64,000 nucleotides of DNA from Streptomyces sp. NBC_01217 (GTDB taxonomy: Bacteria > Actinomycetota > Actinomycetes > Streptomycetales > Streptomycetaceae), in the NCBI RefSeq assembly GCF_035994185.1, contig NZ_CP108538.1, positions 8,435,501 to 8,499,500 of the forward strand, given 5' to 3'. The notes beneath the pieces are model-generated. The model saw nothing but the letters and a program-made list of their open reading frames with translations. It was not told where the DNA came from and ran no database searches. A program made the translations under genes and the position numbers. Numbering within the stretch: the first letter of the stretch is position 1; every line of letters begins with the position of its first letter. Of the stretch, positions 41,958-50,305 are shown in pieces.

Positions 41958-43022
41958 TCAGAGAACTCCCCGGCGCCACTCCCGTACCAGCAGATAGCCG
42001 AGGTACACGCCCCCGATGGCCATCGTGTAGATGCCGACGGGCAGGTTCTCGAACAGCGGCAGTTGCTGGGCGCAGAGATCCGCGAGCACCAGCAGCAGCG
42101 CGCCGGCCAGGGCCGACAGCAGCAGGTGCGGTCCCGATACCCTGGTGAGCCGCTTCGCGATCTGCGGGGCCGTCAGCGAGATGAACGCGATGGGCCCGGC
42201 GACGCTGACGGCTCCCGCCGAGAGCACGATCGCGAGGACGATGGCGATCGATTTCGTACGGCGCGGCTCGGATCCGAGCGCGCCCGCGATGTCGTCGCCC
42301 ATCTCCCCGATGTCCAGCCGCCGTGCGACCAGGGCGGTGAGCGGGGCCGCGACCAGCAGCACGAGCCAGATGGTGGTGGCGTCGTCCCAGGACCGTGCCG
42401 ACAGGCTGCCGTTGACATAGGCGGTGAGCACGGCGGCCCGGTCCCGTTCCATCGCGTAGACGATGTACTGGGTGACCGCCGTGCCGATCGCGGCGACGCC
42501 GATCCCGGCGATGACGAGCCGGGCCGGGTTACGGAATCCGGTGCCGGTCGACACATAGACCAGGGCCATGGCAAGGAGGGCACCGATCAACGCGCCGAGG
42601 GCCACCGGCACGGTGTCCGGGAACATCAGCGCGGTGATCGCGGCGCCCGCACCGGCGCCGGAGGCCAGCCCGATCACATCCGGGCTGCCGAGCGGATTGC
42701 GGGTGACGGACTGGAACAGCGCCCCCGAGAGACCGAGCGCCCCGCCGGTGCCGATGGCGACGACCAGACGCGGGCCGCGCAGGCGTTCCAGGACGAAGGC
42801 GTTCTTGCCCTCGGCGCCGCCCGTCAGCGCCCCGGTGAGCTCGGCGAGCGGAATGCCCAGCCGCCCCAGCGACAGCGTGGCGACGGCGGTCACCACGAGC
42901 AGCACGAACAGGACGACCGCCGTCAGCAGGGACACCCGCCGCAGCGGCAGTGCCACAATCCGGCCGATCGTCAGGAACCCCCTGGGCGGGGAGGTACGGA
43001 ATCCGGCCTGATGCGACGTCAT
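41958..43022 (-). CDS. Iron-siderophore ABC permease (FecCD family), second subunit
   Basis: A 354-residue membrane protein with about nine to ten predicted segments. FecCD signatures are GALFQSVTRNPLGSPDVIGL near the first third and AGPIAFISLTAPQIAKRLTR near the end. It overlaps the upstream permease by four bases (ATGA), so the two are coupled and probably form a heterodimer. No ATPase follows; the strand ends here, and the nearest downstream gene belongs to another unit. Confidence 0.93.
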   Translation of the reverse strand: MTSHQAGFRTSPPRGFLTIGRIVALPLRRVSLLTAVVLFVLLVVTAVATLSLGRLGIPLAELTGALTGGAEGKNAFVLERLRGPRLVVAIGTGGALGLSGALFQSVTRNPLGSPDVIGLASGAGAGAAITALMFPDTVPVALGALIGALLAMALVYVSTGTGFRNPARLVIAGIGVAAIGTAVTQYIVYAMERDRAAVLTAYVNGSLSARSWDDATTIWLVLLVAAPLTALVARRLDIGEMGDDIAGALGSEPRRTKSIAIVLAIVLSAGAVSVAGPIAFISLTAPQIAKRLTRVSGPHLLLSALAGALLLVLADLCAQQLPLFENLPVGIYTMAIGGVYLGYLLVREWRRGVL

Positions 43023-44056
43023 GCGTTGCCCCTCATCCTGCGTACGGCAATGAGCAGCGCGGGCGCCCCGATGAACGCGGTCACGACACCGACCATCAGC
43101 TCCTGCGGCTGCATGACCACACGGCCCACCACGTCCGCGAGGAGCAGCAGCGCGGGACCGACCAGCGCCGAGAAGACGATCTGCACACGGAAGTCGACGC
43201 CGACCAGGGCCCGCACCACATGCGGAACGGCCAGGCCGACGAAGGCGATCGGGCCGACCGCCGCCGTGGCCGCGGCGCTCAGCAGCGTGGCCGAGAGCAG
43301 CCCGCCCGCCCGCACCAGGGCGGGATTCGATCCGAGGGACGCCGCCGTGGAGTCGCCGAGCGCGAGCGCGTTGAGGCCGGGCCCCAGCACCGCCGCTATC
43401 GCCAGGCCGACCGCGGCGAACGGCAGAACCGACAGGAAGACGTCGAAGTCCCTGCCGCCGAGGGCGCCGACGACCCAGTAACGGTAGCTGTCGAACACCT
43501 GCGGCCGGCTCAGGGTCACCGCCTGGATGAACGCCATCAGGACGGCGGAGAGCACCGCGCCGGCGAGCACGAGCCGTATCGGTCCGCTGCCCGAGCCCGC
43601 CGATCCGATGGCATGGACGAGCAGACCGGCGATCAGCGCACCGGGCAGCGCCCACCACATGGTGTCCGTACTGCCCGAGGCTCCCAGGAAGGCCGTCGCG
43701 GCGACGATGCTCGCGGAGGCGCCCGCATTGATCCCGAGGAGACCGGGGTCGGCCAGCGGATTGCGGGTCACGCCCTGCATGAGCGTGCCCGCGACGGCCA
43801 GGCAGAGACCGGCGAGTATCCCGAGCGCGGTCCTGGGGTAGCGGCTCTCGACGATGGTGGTGACATTCGGATCGGCGGCGCTGGACAGGACGTTGAGCAC
43901 ATCGCTGATCGAGGTGGTACGGCTGCCGAACATGACGCTCGCGAACACGGCGAGAACGAGGACGGCGACCGCGAGGACGAGGGAATACGCCCGCCGAGCG
44001 GTGCCGGACCGTGAGGTTCCGGCACCGCTCGGCGGTGCGTGCGTGGTGGTGGCCAT
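43019..44056 (-). CDS. Iron-siderophore ABC permease (FecCD family), first subunit
   Basis: A 345-residue membrane protein with about nine predicted segments; GTLMQGVTRNPLADPGLLGI and VGPIAFVGLAVPHVVRALVG are the FecCD signature regions. The start at 44056 gives the usual family length; a longer frame to 44137 has no convincing site. It lies 17 bases downstream of the binding-protein gene and is coupled to the second permease. Expected function: passage of ferric siderophore across the inner membrane. Confidence 0.93.
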   Translation of the reverse strand: MATTTHAPPSGAGTSRSGTARRAYSLVLAVAVLVLAVFASVMFGSRTTSISDVLNVLSSAADPNVTTIVESRYPRTALGILAGLCLAVAGTLMQGVTRNPLADPGLLGINAGASASIVAATAFLGASGSTDTMWWALPGALIAGLLVHAIGSAGSGSGPIRLVLAGAVLSAVLMAFIQAVTLSRPQVFDSYRYWVVGALGGRDFDVFLSVLPFAAVGLAIAAVLGPGLNALALGDSTAASLGSNPALVRAGGLLSATLLSAAATAAVGPIAFVGLAVPHVVRALVGVDFRVQIVFSALVGPALLLLADVVGRVVMQPQELMVGVVTAFIGAPALLIAVRRMRGNA

Positions 44057-44073
44057 GTATGCGGTGGTCGGCC

Positions 44074-45123
44074 TCAGCCGTTGTCGGCGGCCTTGACGGC
44101 CTTGTCGATCAGCGGCAGGTAGCGGTCGATCACCCACGGCACGGTGAGCGGGTTGATGATCGAGGAGGCCGTGACGAAGGAGTTGTCCTTGCCGGCGACC
44201 ACGGCGCCGCTCTTGACCGCGGGGATCGCCGCGTACAGCGGCTGGGCCTCGATCTCCTTGCGGGACTTGTCATCCATGTAGAAGGTGAAGACCAGGTCGC
44301 TGTCCTTCAGCTTCTCGGCGTTCTCCAGGCCGATGAGCGCCGAGTCGGTGCCCTCGGTCTCCTTGAAGGTGTTCACCACCGGGTCGACGGTGAGGCCGAG
44401 GGAGGAGACCATCTTGACGCGCTGCTCGTCGGGCTTGAACACGCCGAGGGTGCCGGGGCCGGTGTTGTAGATGTACGAGAACTTGTAGTTCTTGTAGTCC
44501 GGCCGGGTCGCCGCCGCGTCGGCCAGCTGCTTCTCGACCTTCGAGACGAGACCCTTCGCCTCGTCCTCCTGTCCCAGCGCCTTGCCGATGAGGTCGATCT
44601 GCTGGTCCCAGTCCGTGCTCCACGGCAGGTCGGGGTAGGCGACGGTGGGGGCGATGTCCTTGAGGATGTCGTAGTCCTTCTGCGTGATCCCGGACCACGG
44701 CGCGAGGATGACATCCGGCTCCAGTTCGGTGATGGCCTCGAAGTCGATGTCCTCACCACCGGTGAACTGGGTCGGCAGCTTCTTGCCGGACTTCGTCACC
44801 GCCTCGTGGATCCAGGGCAGATAACCGGTCTTGTCGGCGCCCCACGCATAGGTCTCCATGCCCACCGGGGTGTGGCCGAGCGCGATGGCGGTCTCGGCCG
44901 AGCCCTGGCCAAGGGTGACGATGCGTTCGGGCTGCTTCTTGATCTCGGCCGTACCCAGTGCGCTCTTGATCGAGACGGGGAACGCGCCGCCGCTCTTCCC
45001 GGATGCGCCGGTGCTCTCCTTGCCGTCATCGCTCGACGAACAACCACCGAGAACGAGAACGAAAGCTGCGGCGGTGGCAGTTGCGGCGAGCGTCCGGCGA
45101 CGCACGCGGGTGAACCGGGACAT
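44074..45123 (-). CDS. Iron-siderophore solute-binding lipoprotein
   Basis: A 349-residue lipoprotein with a lipobox ending LGGC near residue 28 and a Ser/Gly-rich spacer. The mature region has FecB/PeripBP_2 features: QPERIVTLGQGSAETAIALG, LEPDVILAPWSGITQ and TFYMDDKSRKEI. It captures ferric siderophores and delivers them to the FecCD permeases downstream. The gene begins about 60 bases after a DmdR1-type iron box, so expression is probably induced by iron starvation. The identity of the siderophore is unknown. Confidence 0.93.
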   Translation of the reverse strand: MSRFTRVRRRTLAATATAAAFVLVLGGCSSSDDGKESTGASGKSGGAFPVSIKSALGTAEIKKQPERIVTLGQGSAETAIALGHTPVGMETYAWGADKTGYLPWIHEAVTKSGKKLPTQFTGGEDIDFEAITELEPDVILAPWSGITQKDYDILKDIAPTVAYPDLPWSTDWDQQIDLIGKALGQEDEAKGLVSKVEKQLADAAATRPDYKNYKFSYIYNTGPGTLGVFKPDEQRVKMVSSLGLTVDPVVNTFKETEGTDSALIGLENAEKLKDSDLVFTFYMDDKSRKEIEAQPLYAAIPAVKSGAVVAGKDNSFVTASSIINPLTVPWVIDRYLPLIDKAVKAADNG

Positions 45124-45181
45124 GGATGTTCCTCAGGGGTTGATAAACGAAGCTGTTGAATCCCGCGCAGATCGCGAAGGT

Positions 45182-45200
45182 TTAGGTAAGCCTAAGCTAA
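45182..45200 (-). promoter_or_regulatory. Iron box (DmdR1/DtxR-type operator)
   Basis: On the minus strand the 19-base site reads TTAGCTTAGGCTTACCTAA and differs from the Streptomyces iron-box consensus at two positions. It is placed to repress the siderophore importer when iron is plentiful. Confidence 0.8.
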
Positions 45201-45246
45201 GTCAACTTCCGACTACAACCGGCCTCTGTTTGTGGCCGTCGCCGTC

Positions 45247-45287
45247 GGTCCAGACCTATTGACGAATGGTCTGGACCAATCTAATGT
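45247..45287 (+). promoter_or_regulatory. Chitinase promoter with two DasR-type sites
   Basis: GGTCCAGACC (45247-45256) and TGGTCTGGACCA (45267-45278) resemble DasR-responsive elements and the paired repeats known upstream of Streptomyces chitinase genes. TTGACG (45259-45264) lies between them and TAATGT (45282-45287) follows at 17 bases, so bound DasR would cover the promoter. Confidence 0.7.
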
Positions 45288-45338
45288 TTGTCGGGGCCAT
45301 GACAGTCATCGTTCGATTCGCCCGGGAGGGAACGGAAC

Positions 45339-46394
45339 ATGAGCGGTCGGACATCGCGCCTGCTGGGGCTCGGCCTCGCGGCAGCCTGTGTCGTACAGAT
45401 GCTGGTCGGATCGACGGCCGGCGCCGCCGCGCAGCAGGACACGTGTGCGGTCAAGTCGAAGCCCTCGGGCAAGGTGCTCCAGGGGTACTGGGAGAACTGG
45501 GACGGCGCGTCCAACGGCGTTCATCCGCCGCTCGGCTGGATTCCGGTCACCGACAGCCGCATCACGGGTCACGGCTACAACGTGATCAACGCGGCCTTCC
45601 CCGTCATCCTCCCGGACGGCACCGTCCTGTGGGAGGACGGGATGGACTCCACCGTGAAGGTCCCGACCCCGGCCGAGATGTGTCAGGCGAAGGACGCCGG
45701 ACTCACCACCCTGATGTCCATCGGCGGTGCGACCGCGGGTATCGACCTCAGCTCCAGCGCCGTCGCCGACCGGTTCGTCGACACGGTGGTGCCGATCCTG
45801 CAGGAGTACAACTTCGACGGGATCGACATCGACATCGAGACCGGTCTGACGGGCAGCGGCAATATCAACCAGCTGTCCGCCTCGCAGGCCAACCTGATCC
45901 GCATCATCGACGGTGTGCTCGCCAGGATGCCCTCCAGCTTCGGCCTCACGATGGCGCCGGAGACGGCCTATGTGACCGGCGGGAGCGTCGCGTACGGCTC
46001 GATCTGGGGCGCCTACCTGCCCATCGTGAAGAAGTACGCGGACAACGGCCGCCTGTGGTGGCTGAACATGCAGTACTACAACGGCAGCATGTACGGGTGC
46101 GTGGGCGACTCGTACTCCGCCGGTACCGTCGAGGGGTTCATCGCGCAGACCGACTGCCTGAACAACGGTCTTGTCATCCAGGGCACCACGATCAAGGTCC
46201 CCTACGACAAGCAGGTTCCGGGACTCCCTGCCCAACCGGGGGCCGGGGGCGGCTATATGACGCCGAGTCAGGTGTCGCAGGCGTGGAACCACTACGGCAA
46301 CGGCCTCAAGGGCCTGATGACCTGGTCGCTCAACTGGGACGGGTCCAAGGGCTGGACATTCGGGGACAACGTCAAGGCGCTGCAGGGACGTTGA
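45339..46394 (+). CDS. Secreted GH18 chitinase
   Basis: A 351-residue exported enzyme with a signal peptide of about 31 residues. The GH18 barrel carries TTLMSIGGATAG (the SxGG strand) and FDGIDIDIE with the catalytic Glu167. A mid-chain MQYYN and a late GLMTWSLNWD complete the family pattern. There is no separate chitin-binding domain, so it consists of the catalytic module only. The start has GGAGGGAACGG. DasR-type sites upstream link it to N-acetylglucosamine control. Confidence 0.93.
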   Translation: MSGRTSRLLGLGLAAACVVQMLVGSTAGAAAQQDTCAVKSKPSGKVLQGYWENWDGASNGVHPPLGWIPVTDSRITGHGYNVINAAFPVILPDGTVLWEDGMDSTVKVPTPAEMCQAKDAGLTTLMSIGGATAGIDLSSSAVADRFVDTVVPILQEYNFDGIDIDIETGLTGSGNINQLSASQANLIRIIDGVLARMPSSFGLTMAPETAYVTGGSVAYGSIWGAYLPIVKKYADNGRLWWLNMQYYNGSMYGCVGDSYSAGTVEGFIAQTDCLNNGLVIQGTTIKVPYDKQVPGLPAQPGAGGGYMTPSQVSQAWNHYGNGLKGLMTWSLNWDGSKGWTFGDNVKALQGR

Positions 46395-46408
46395 CCCGAT
46401 CACGAGCC

Positions 46409-46471
46409 GGGCAGCTCTGCCGAGGTGGACGGAGCTGCCCTTCCGGCCGGCCGCCGGTGGCGGCCGGCCGG
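46409..46471. terminator. Two tandem hairpins between converging genes
   Basis: First hairpin: GGGCAGCTC (46409-46417) with GAGCTGCCC (46432-46440). Second: a perfect 13-base stem 46443-46455 with 46459-46471 and a three-base loop. They lie between the chitinase and ferredoxin-NADP reductase stops and can serve both. Confidence 0.65.
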
Positions 46472-46491
46472 GCCATCATCACCGCATACCG

Positions 46492-47859
46492 TCAGGCACG
46501 GGGATCGGAGGCGTCCAGCATGGCCTCGCGCTCCACGACCTTGATCCTCTCGCGTCCCTGCTCCGCGCCCAGCGCCTGCTCGTGCGCGTCCAGGCGGTAC
46601 CAGCCCTCGCGGGTGGTGTAGCGCACGCCGCGCTCCTCCAGGAAGGCGGTGACGGCATCGGGCCCGGGCTGCGCCGGGGCGGGCAGCCGGCCCGCGGCGT
46701 GGTCCTCCAGGAGGCAGGCGACCGTCTCATTGGCATCGCCCTTGGTGTGACCGATCAGGCCGATCGGACCGCGCTTGATCCACCCCGTGACGTACACCGA
46801 CTGCATGGGCTCCTCGCCGTCGAGGACGCGTCCCGCTGCGTGCGGAACGGTGCCGGAGGCCACGTCGAACGGGAGCTTGGGGAGCTCCTGCGAGTAGTAG
46901 CCGACCGCGCGGTAGACGCTCTGGACGTCCCAGTCCGTGAAGCGTCCGGTGCCCTTGACGTTCCCGGTGCCGTCCAGCTCGGTGCGCTCGGTGCGCAGAG
47001 CGACGACCCGGCCGTCCTCGCCGAGGATCTCCGCCGGGGACTCGAAGAAGTGCAGGAACAGCTTGTGCGACCGGTCTCCGACATCGCGGATGGCCCAGTT
47101 CTCCAGCGTGGAGGCGACCATGTTGGCCTGCTTGTTGCCCCGCCGGGTCTCGATCGAACCCGCGTCGTACTCGATGTCCTCGGGATTGACGATGACCTCG
47201 ATGTTCGGCGAGTGGTCGAGCTCCCGCAGCTCCATCGGGCTGAACTTGGCCTGCGCGGGACCTCGGCGCCCGAAGACGTGCACTTCCAGGGCCTTGTTGG
47301 CCTTGAGGCCCTCATGGACGTTCGCGGGGATCTCGGTCGGCAGCAGTTCGTCCGCCGTCTTGGCGAGGATGCGTGCCACGTCCAGGGCCACATTGCCCAC
47401 CCCGAGCACGGCGACCTTCTCCGCCTCCAGCGGCCAGGTACGGGGCACATCGGGGTGTCCGTCGTACCAGGAGACGAAGTCGGCGGCGCCGTGGGAGCCG
47501 TCCAGGGAGCTGCCGGGGATGTCGAGCGCGCGGTCCGCGTCGGCGCCGGTGGAGAAGATCACCGCGTCGTAGAAGGACCGCAGGTCGTCCAGGTCGATGT
47601 CGGCGGGGTAGTCGACGTTGCCGAACAGCCGCAGCTGCGGCTTGTCGAGCACCTGGTGCAGCGCCTGGACGATGCCCTTGATCCGCGGGTGGTCGGGAGC
47701 CACTCCGTAACGGATCAGACCGAAGGGGGCGGGCATCCGCTCGAACAGGTCGATCGAAACCCCCGGGTCCTGGGCGGCCTCGGATTTCAGCAGCGCGTCC
47801 GCTGCGTAGATTCCGGCAGGGCCGGCTCCGACTATGGCGACGCGGACGGGGCGGGTCAT
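46492..47859 (-). CDS. Ferredoxin/adrenodoxin-NADP reductase, FprA-like
   Basis: A 455-residue flavoprotein of the adrenodoxin-reductase/FprA type. The FAD-binding loop VAIVGAGPAGIYAADALL is at the start, RYGVAPDHPRIKGIV follows, and the NADP loop is VAVLGVGNVALDVARIL; VTGWIKRGPIGLIGHTK is typical of FprA. It transfers electrons between NADPH and ferredoxin, for example to cytochromes P450 or iron-sulfur assembly. The start at 47859 gives the correct FAD-site distance; the open frame extends to 48024. Its position next to the siderophore importer may reflect iron metabolism. Confidence 0.92.
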   Translation of the reverse strand: MTRPVRVAIVGAGPAGIYAADALLKSEAAQDPGVSIDLFERMPAPFGLIRYGVAPDHPRIKGIVQALHQVLDKPQLRLFGNVDYPADIDLDDLRSFYDAVIFSTGADADRALDIPGSSLDGSHGAADFVSWYDGHPDVPRTWPLEAEKVAVLGVGNVALDVARILAKTADELLPTEIPANVHEGLKANKALEVHVFGRRGPAQAKFSPMELRELDHSPNIEVIVNPEDIEYDAGSIETRRGNKQANMVASTLENWAIRDVGDRSHKLFLHFFESPAEILGEDGRVVALRTERTELDGTGNVKGTGRFTDWDVQSVYRAVGYYSQELPKLPFDVASGTVPHAAGRVLDGEEPMQSVYVTGWIKRGPIGLIGHTKGDANETVACLLEDHAAGRLPAPAQPGPDAVTAFLEERGVRYTTREGWYRLDAHEQALGAEQGRERIKVVEREAMLDASDPRA

Positions 47860-47912
47860 GGAGTGCTGGTCCTTAGCTCGGGCTGACGCGGGCAGTGCGG
47901 CGCAGGGTAGTA

Positions 47913-47928
47913 GTAAGGCTTGGCTTAC
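47913..47928. promoter_or_regulatory. Short inverted repeat before the reductase gene
   Basis: GTAAG (47913-47917) and CTTAC (47924-47928) flank six bases, about 55 bases upstream of the reductase start. It does not fit the iron-box consensus well; function unknown. Confidence 0.25.
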
Positions 47929-48118
47929 CGTGCTCCACGGGACACGGTATCCGTTGCCGGTCTCCGGCCTCCGGGCGGGCGGCCCTCCGGGCCGTCCGGG
48001 GTGCTCTCGCCCGGTGCCCGGCACGGGTCACAAGGTGCCCCGGCCGAGCGGCACCGGATTCCCACGCCGGTGCGGGGTTCGCTCGAAGAATCGGACAAAT
48101 AATGGCAGAGTGACCCAC

Positions 48119-50185
48119 ATGGATGATCGGGTAGCGGGTGCCCTGTCACTCCCGGACGACTGGCCCGCCCACCCGGATCTCAGTCTCGCCCTGAACCGTA
48201 TGGGCAGCTTCGACTGGGATCTCGACAGTGGCCTGATGCACATGGACCCACCCGCACTCGATGTGTTCGACATGCGGGTGGAGGACTACGACGGCCGGCC
48301 GGAGACACTCAAGTCCAGAGTGCCGACGGACGAGGGCGTGCGGCTCGACGCCATGGTCGCGCAGGCCCTCAAGCGCGGGCAGCGCAACTACGGCGCGTAC
48401 TTCAGGATCCAGCGGCGCGACGGCACGCTGCGCTGGACCCACACCCAGGGCTTCGTCCAGCGCGACGAGTCCGGCCGCCCCCACCGCATCATCGGCATCG
48501 TCCGCGACGCCACCCAGGAGCTGGCCGACTCCACCGCCCGCCGCGAACTCGACACGGAGCGCCAGCGCCGCACCAGCCTGGTGGAGGGCACCACGGCCGC
48601 CCTGGCCCACGCCCGGACGGTCCGGGACGTCATCGAGGTGCTGAAGAACTCCCAGGGACTGGCGCATCTCGGTGCGACCAGCCTGGTCGTCGGGCTGATA
48701 GAGGCCGGGCGCATCCATCTGGTGGCGGACGGCCCGGAGGGTTCGTTCGTCCCCGGCACCCGCTACACCCGGACGGACGAGCCGTACCCGATGAGCGAAG
48801 TGGTCAGTACGCTCGCGCCCCGTTTCATCGAATCCGCCGCGGACTTCGCCACCTCCTACCCGATTCTGTGGCCCCACATCAGCCACCTCGGCATCACGTC
48901 CGCCGCCTATCTGCCGCTGATCGCCCAGGCCCGGCCCATCGGCGCGATCGGACTGCTCTACAGCAACAAGGACGGTTTCACCGGCGACGAACGCAATCTG
49001 CTCGTCGCGCTCGGCAGCTCCATCGCCCAGAGCCTGCAGCGGGCCATGCTGTACGAGCAGGAGCACGATCTGGCGGAGGGCCTCCAACAGGCCATGCTGC
49101 CGCGCCGGATTCCCGACGTGCCGGGCGCCCAGGTCGCCGTCCGCTACCGCTCGGCCCGGCTGGGCCGGGACATCGGGGGCGACTGGTACGACGTCATCCC
49201 GCTGCCCGGCGGCCGCGTCGGGGCCGTCATCGGGGACGTACAGGGCCATGACACGCATGCCGCGGCCGTCATGGGACAGCTGCGCATCGTGCTGCGCGCC
49301 TACGCGGCCGAGGGGCACAGCCCCGCCACGGTGATCGCCCGCGCCTCCGTCTTCCTGCACGAGCTGGACACCGACCGCTTCGCGACCTGCTCCTACGCCG
49401 AGGTCGACCTGACGACGGGAGTGGTGCAGCTGGTCCGGGCCGGCCATGTCGATCCGCTGGTGCGCGACACCGACGGCTGCTGCCGCAGACTGCCCGCGGA
49501 GGGCGGGCTGCCGCTGGGGCTCTCGGCCGAGTTCGGGCGGCTCGAATACCCCGTCAGCACGGTCGAGCTGGACCCCGGTCAGACGCTGATCCTGTTCACC
49601 GACGGTCTGGTGGAGCTGCCCGGCACCGATCTCGACGAGGGCATGCAACTGCTGACGTCCATGGTGCGCAACGGTCCGCAGGACCTCCAGATGCTGGCCG
49701 ATCAGCTCTGCGAGGAGGTCGACGAGCGAGGCGGCGAGGACGATGTGGCGGTTCTGATGCTGCGCCGCAAGGCCGCTCACGCACCCCAGCCGGGCGGCCG
49801 GCTCCAGCAGCAGGTCGCACAGGGTGACCCGGATGCGCTGAGTTCCGCGCGGCACATGATCCGGGCGGCGGTACGGGCCTGGGGGGCCAAGACACGGGCC
49901 GACGAGATCGAGCTGGCCGCCGACGAGCTGATCACCAATGCGCTGATGCACACCGACGGCGGGGCGATCGTCACCGTCCGGGTGCTCACGGGGCCCGAGC
50001 GGCGACTGCGGGTCGACGTGGAGGACCGCTCCAGCGCACTGCCCCGGCGCCGGGACGCGGGGCAGGCCGGGGTCTCCGGGCGGGGGCTGATGCTGGTGGA
50101 CCGGCTGACCGACCTCTGGGGTGTGGAGTCGCGCGGCAGCGGCAAGTGCGTGTGGTGCGAGTTCGTCATTCCCGAACGCGGATGA
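48119..50185 (+). CDS. PAS-GAF-PP2C phosphatase fused to an RsbW-like ATPase
   Basis: A 688-residue signalling protein. In order: a PAS domain (about 25-140, YGAYFRIQRRDGTLRWTHTQ), a GAF domain (about 160-320), a SpoIIE-type PP2C phosphatase (about 325-555, with GGDWYDVIPLPGG and GDVQGHDTHAA as metal sites), and a C-terminal HATPase_c_2 domain (about 570-688, AADELITNALMHTDGG). This is a partner-switch module with RsbU- and RsbW-like halves in one chain, typical of Streptomyces. The ligand and the STAS protein it acts on are not visible nearby. A GTG nine bases upstream is an alternative start. Confidence 0.88.
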   Translation: MDDRVAGALSLPDDWPAHPDLSLALNRMGSFDWDLDSGLMHMDPPALDVFDMRVEDYDGRPETLKSRVPTDEGVRLDAMVAQALKRGQRNYGAYFRIQRRDGTLRWTHTQGFVQRDESGRPHRIIGIVRDATQELADSTARRELDTERQRRTSLVEGTTAALAHARTVRDVIEVLKNSQGLAHLGATSLVVGLIEAGRIHLVADGPEGSFVPGTRYTRTDEPYPMSEVVSTLAPRFIESAADFATSYPILWPHISHLGITSAAYLPLIAQARPIGAIGLLYSNKDGFTGDERNLLVALGSSIAQSLQRAMLYEQEHDLAEGLQQAMLPRRIPDVPGAQVAVRYRSARLGRDIGGDWYDVIPLPGGRVGAVIGDVQGHDTHAAAVMGQLRIVLRAYAAEGHSPATVIARASVFLHELDTDRFATCSYAEVDLTTGVVQLVRAGHVDPLVRDTDGCCRRLPAEGGLPLGLSAEFGRLEYPVSTVELDPGQTLILFTDGLVELPGTDLDEGMQLLTSMVRNGPQDLQMLADQLCEEVDERGGEDDVAVLMLRRKAAHAPQPGGRLQQQVAQGDPDALSSARHMIRAAVRAWGAKTRADEIELAADELITNALMHTDGGAIVTVRVLTGPERRLRVDVEDRSSALPRRRDAGQAGVSGRGLMLVDRLTDLWGVESRGSGKCVWCEFVIPERG

Positions 50186-50305
50186 CGCAATGCTGCGCAC
50201 TACCAGGAGGTAACAGAACGTAACATGTCTGTGCTTGACCGTAACCGACCGCAGGCGATTGACTGCGACTCCGTCAGTCCTGTTTTTCGATGACATGAGG
50301 ATCCA

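Noticed and set aside
47913..47928. Second iron box before the reductase
   Set aside because: Only five-base arms match each other and the site departs from the 19-base iron-box consensus at many positions.
46492..48024. Longer start for the ferredoxin-NADP reductase
   Set aside because: The extra 55 codons are Pro/Gly/Arg-rich and the FAD loop would be displaced from its usual N-terminal position.
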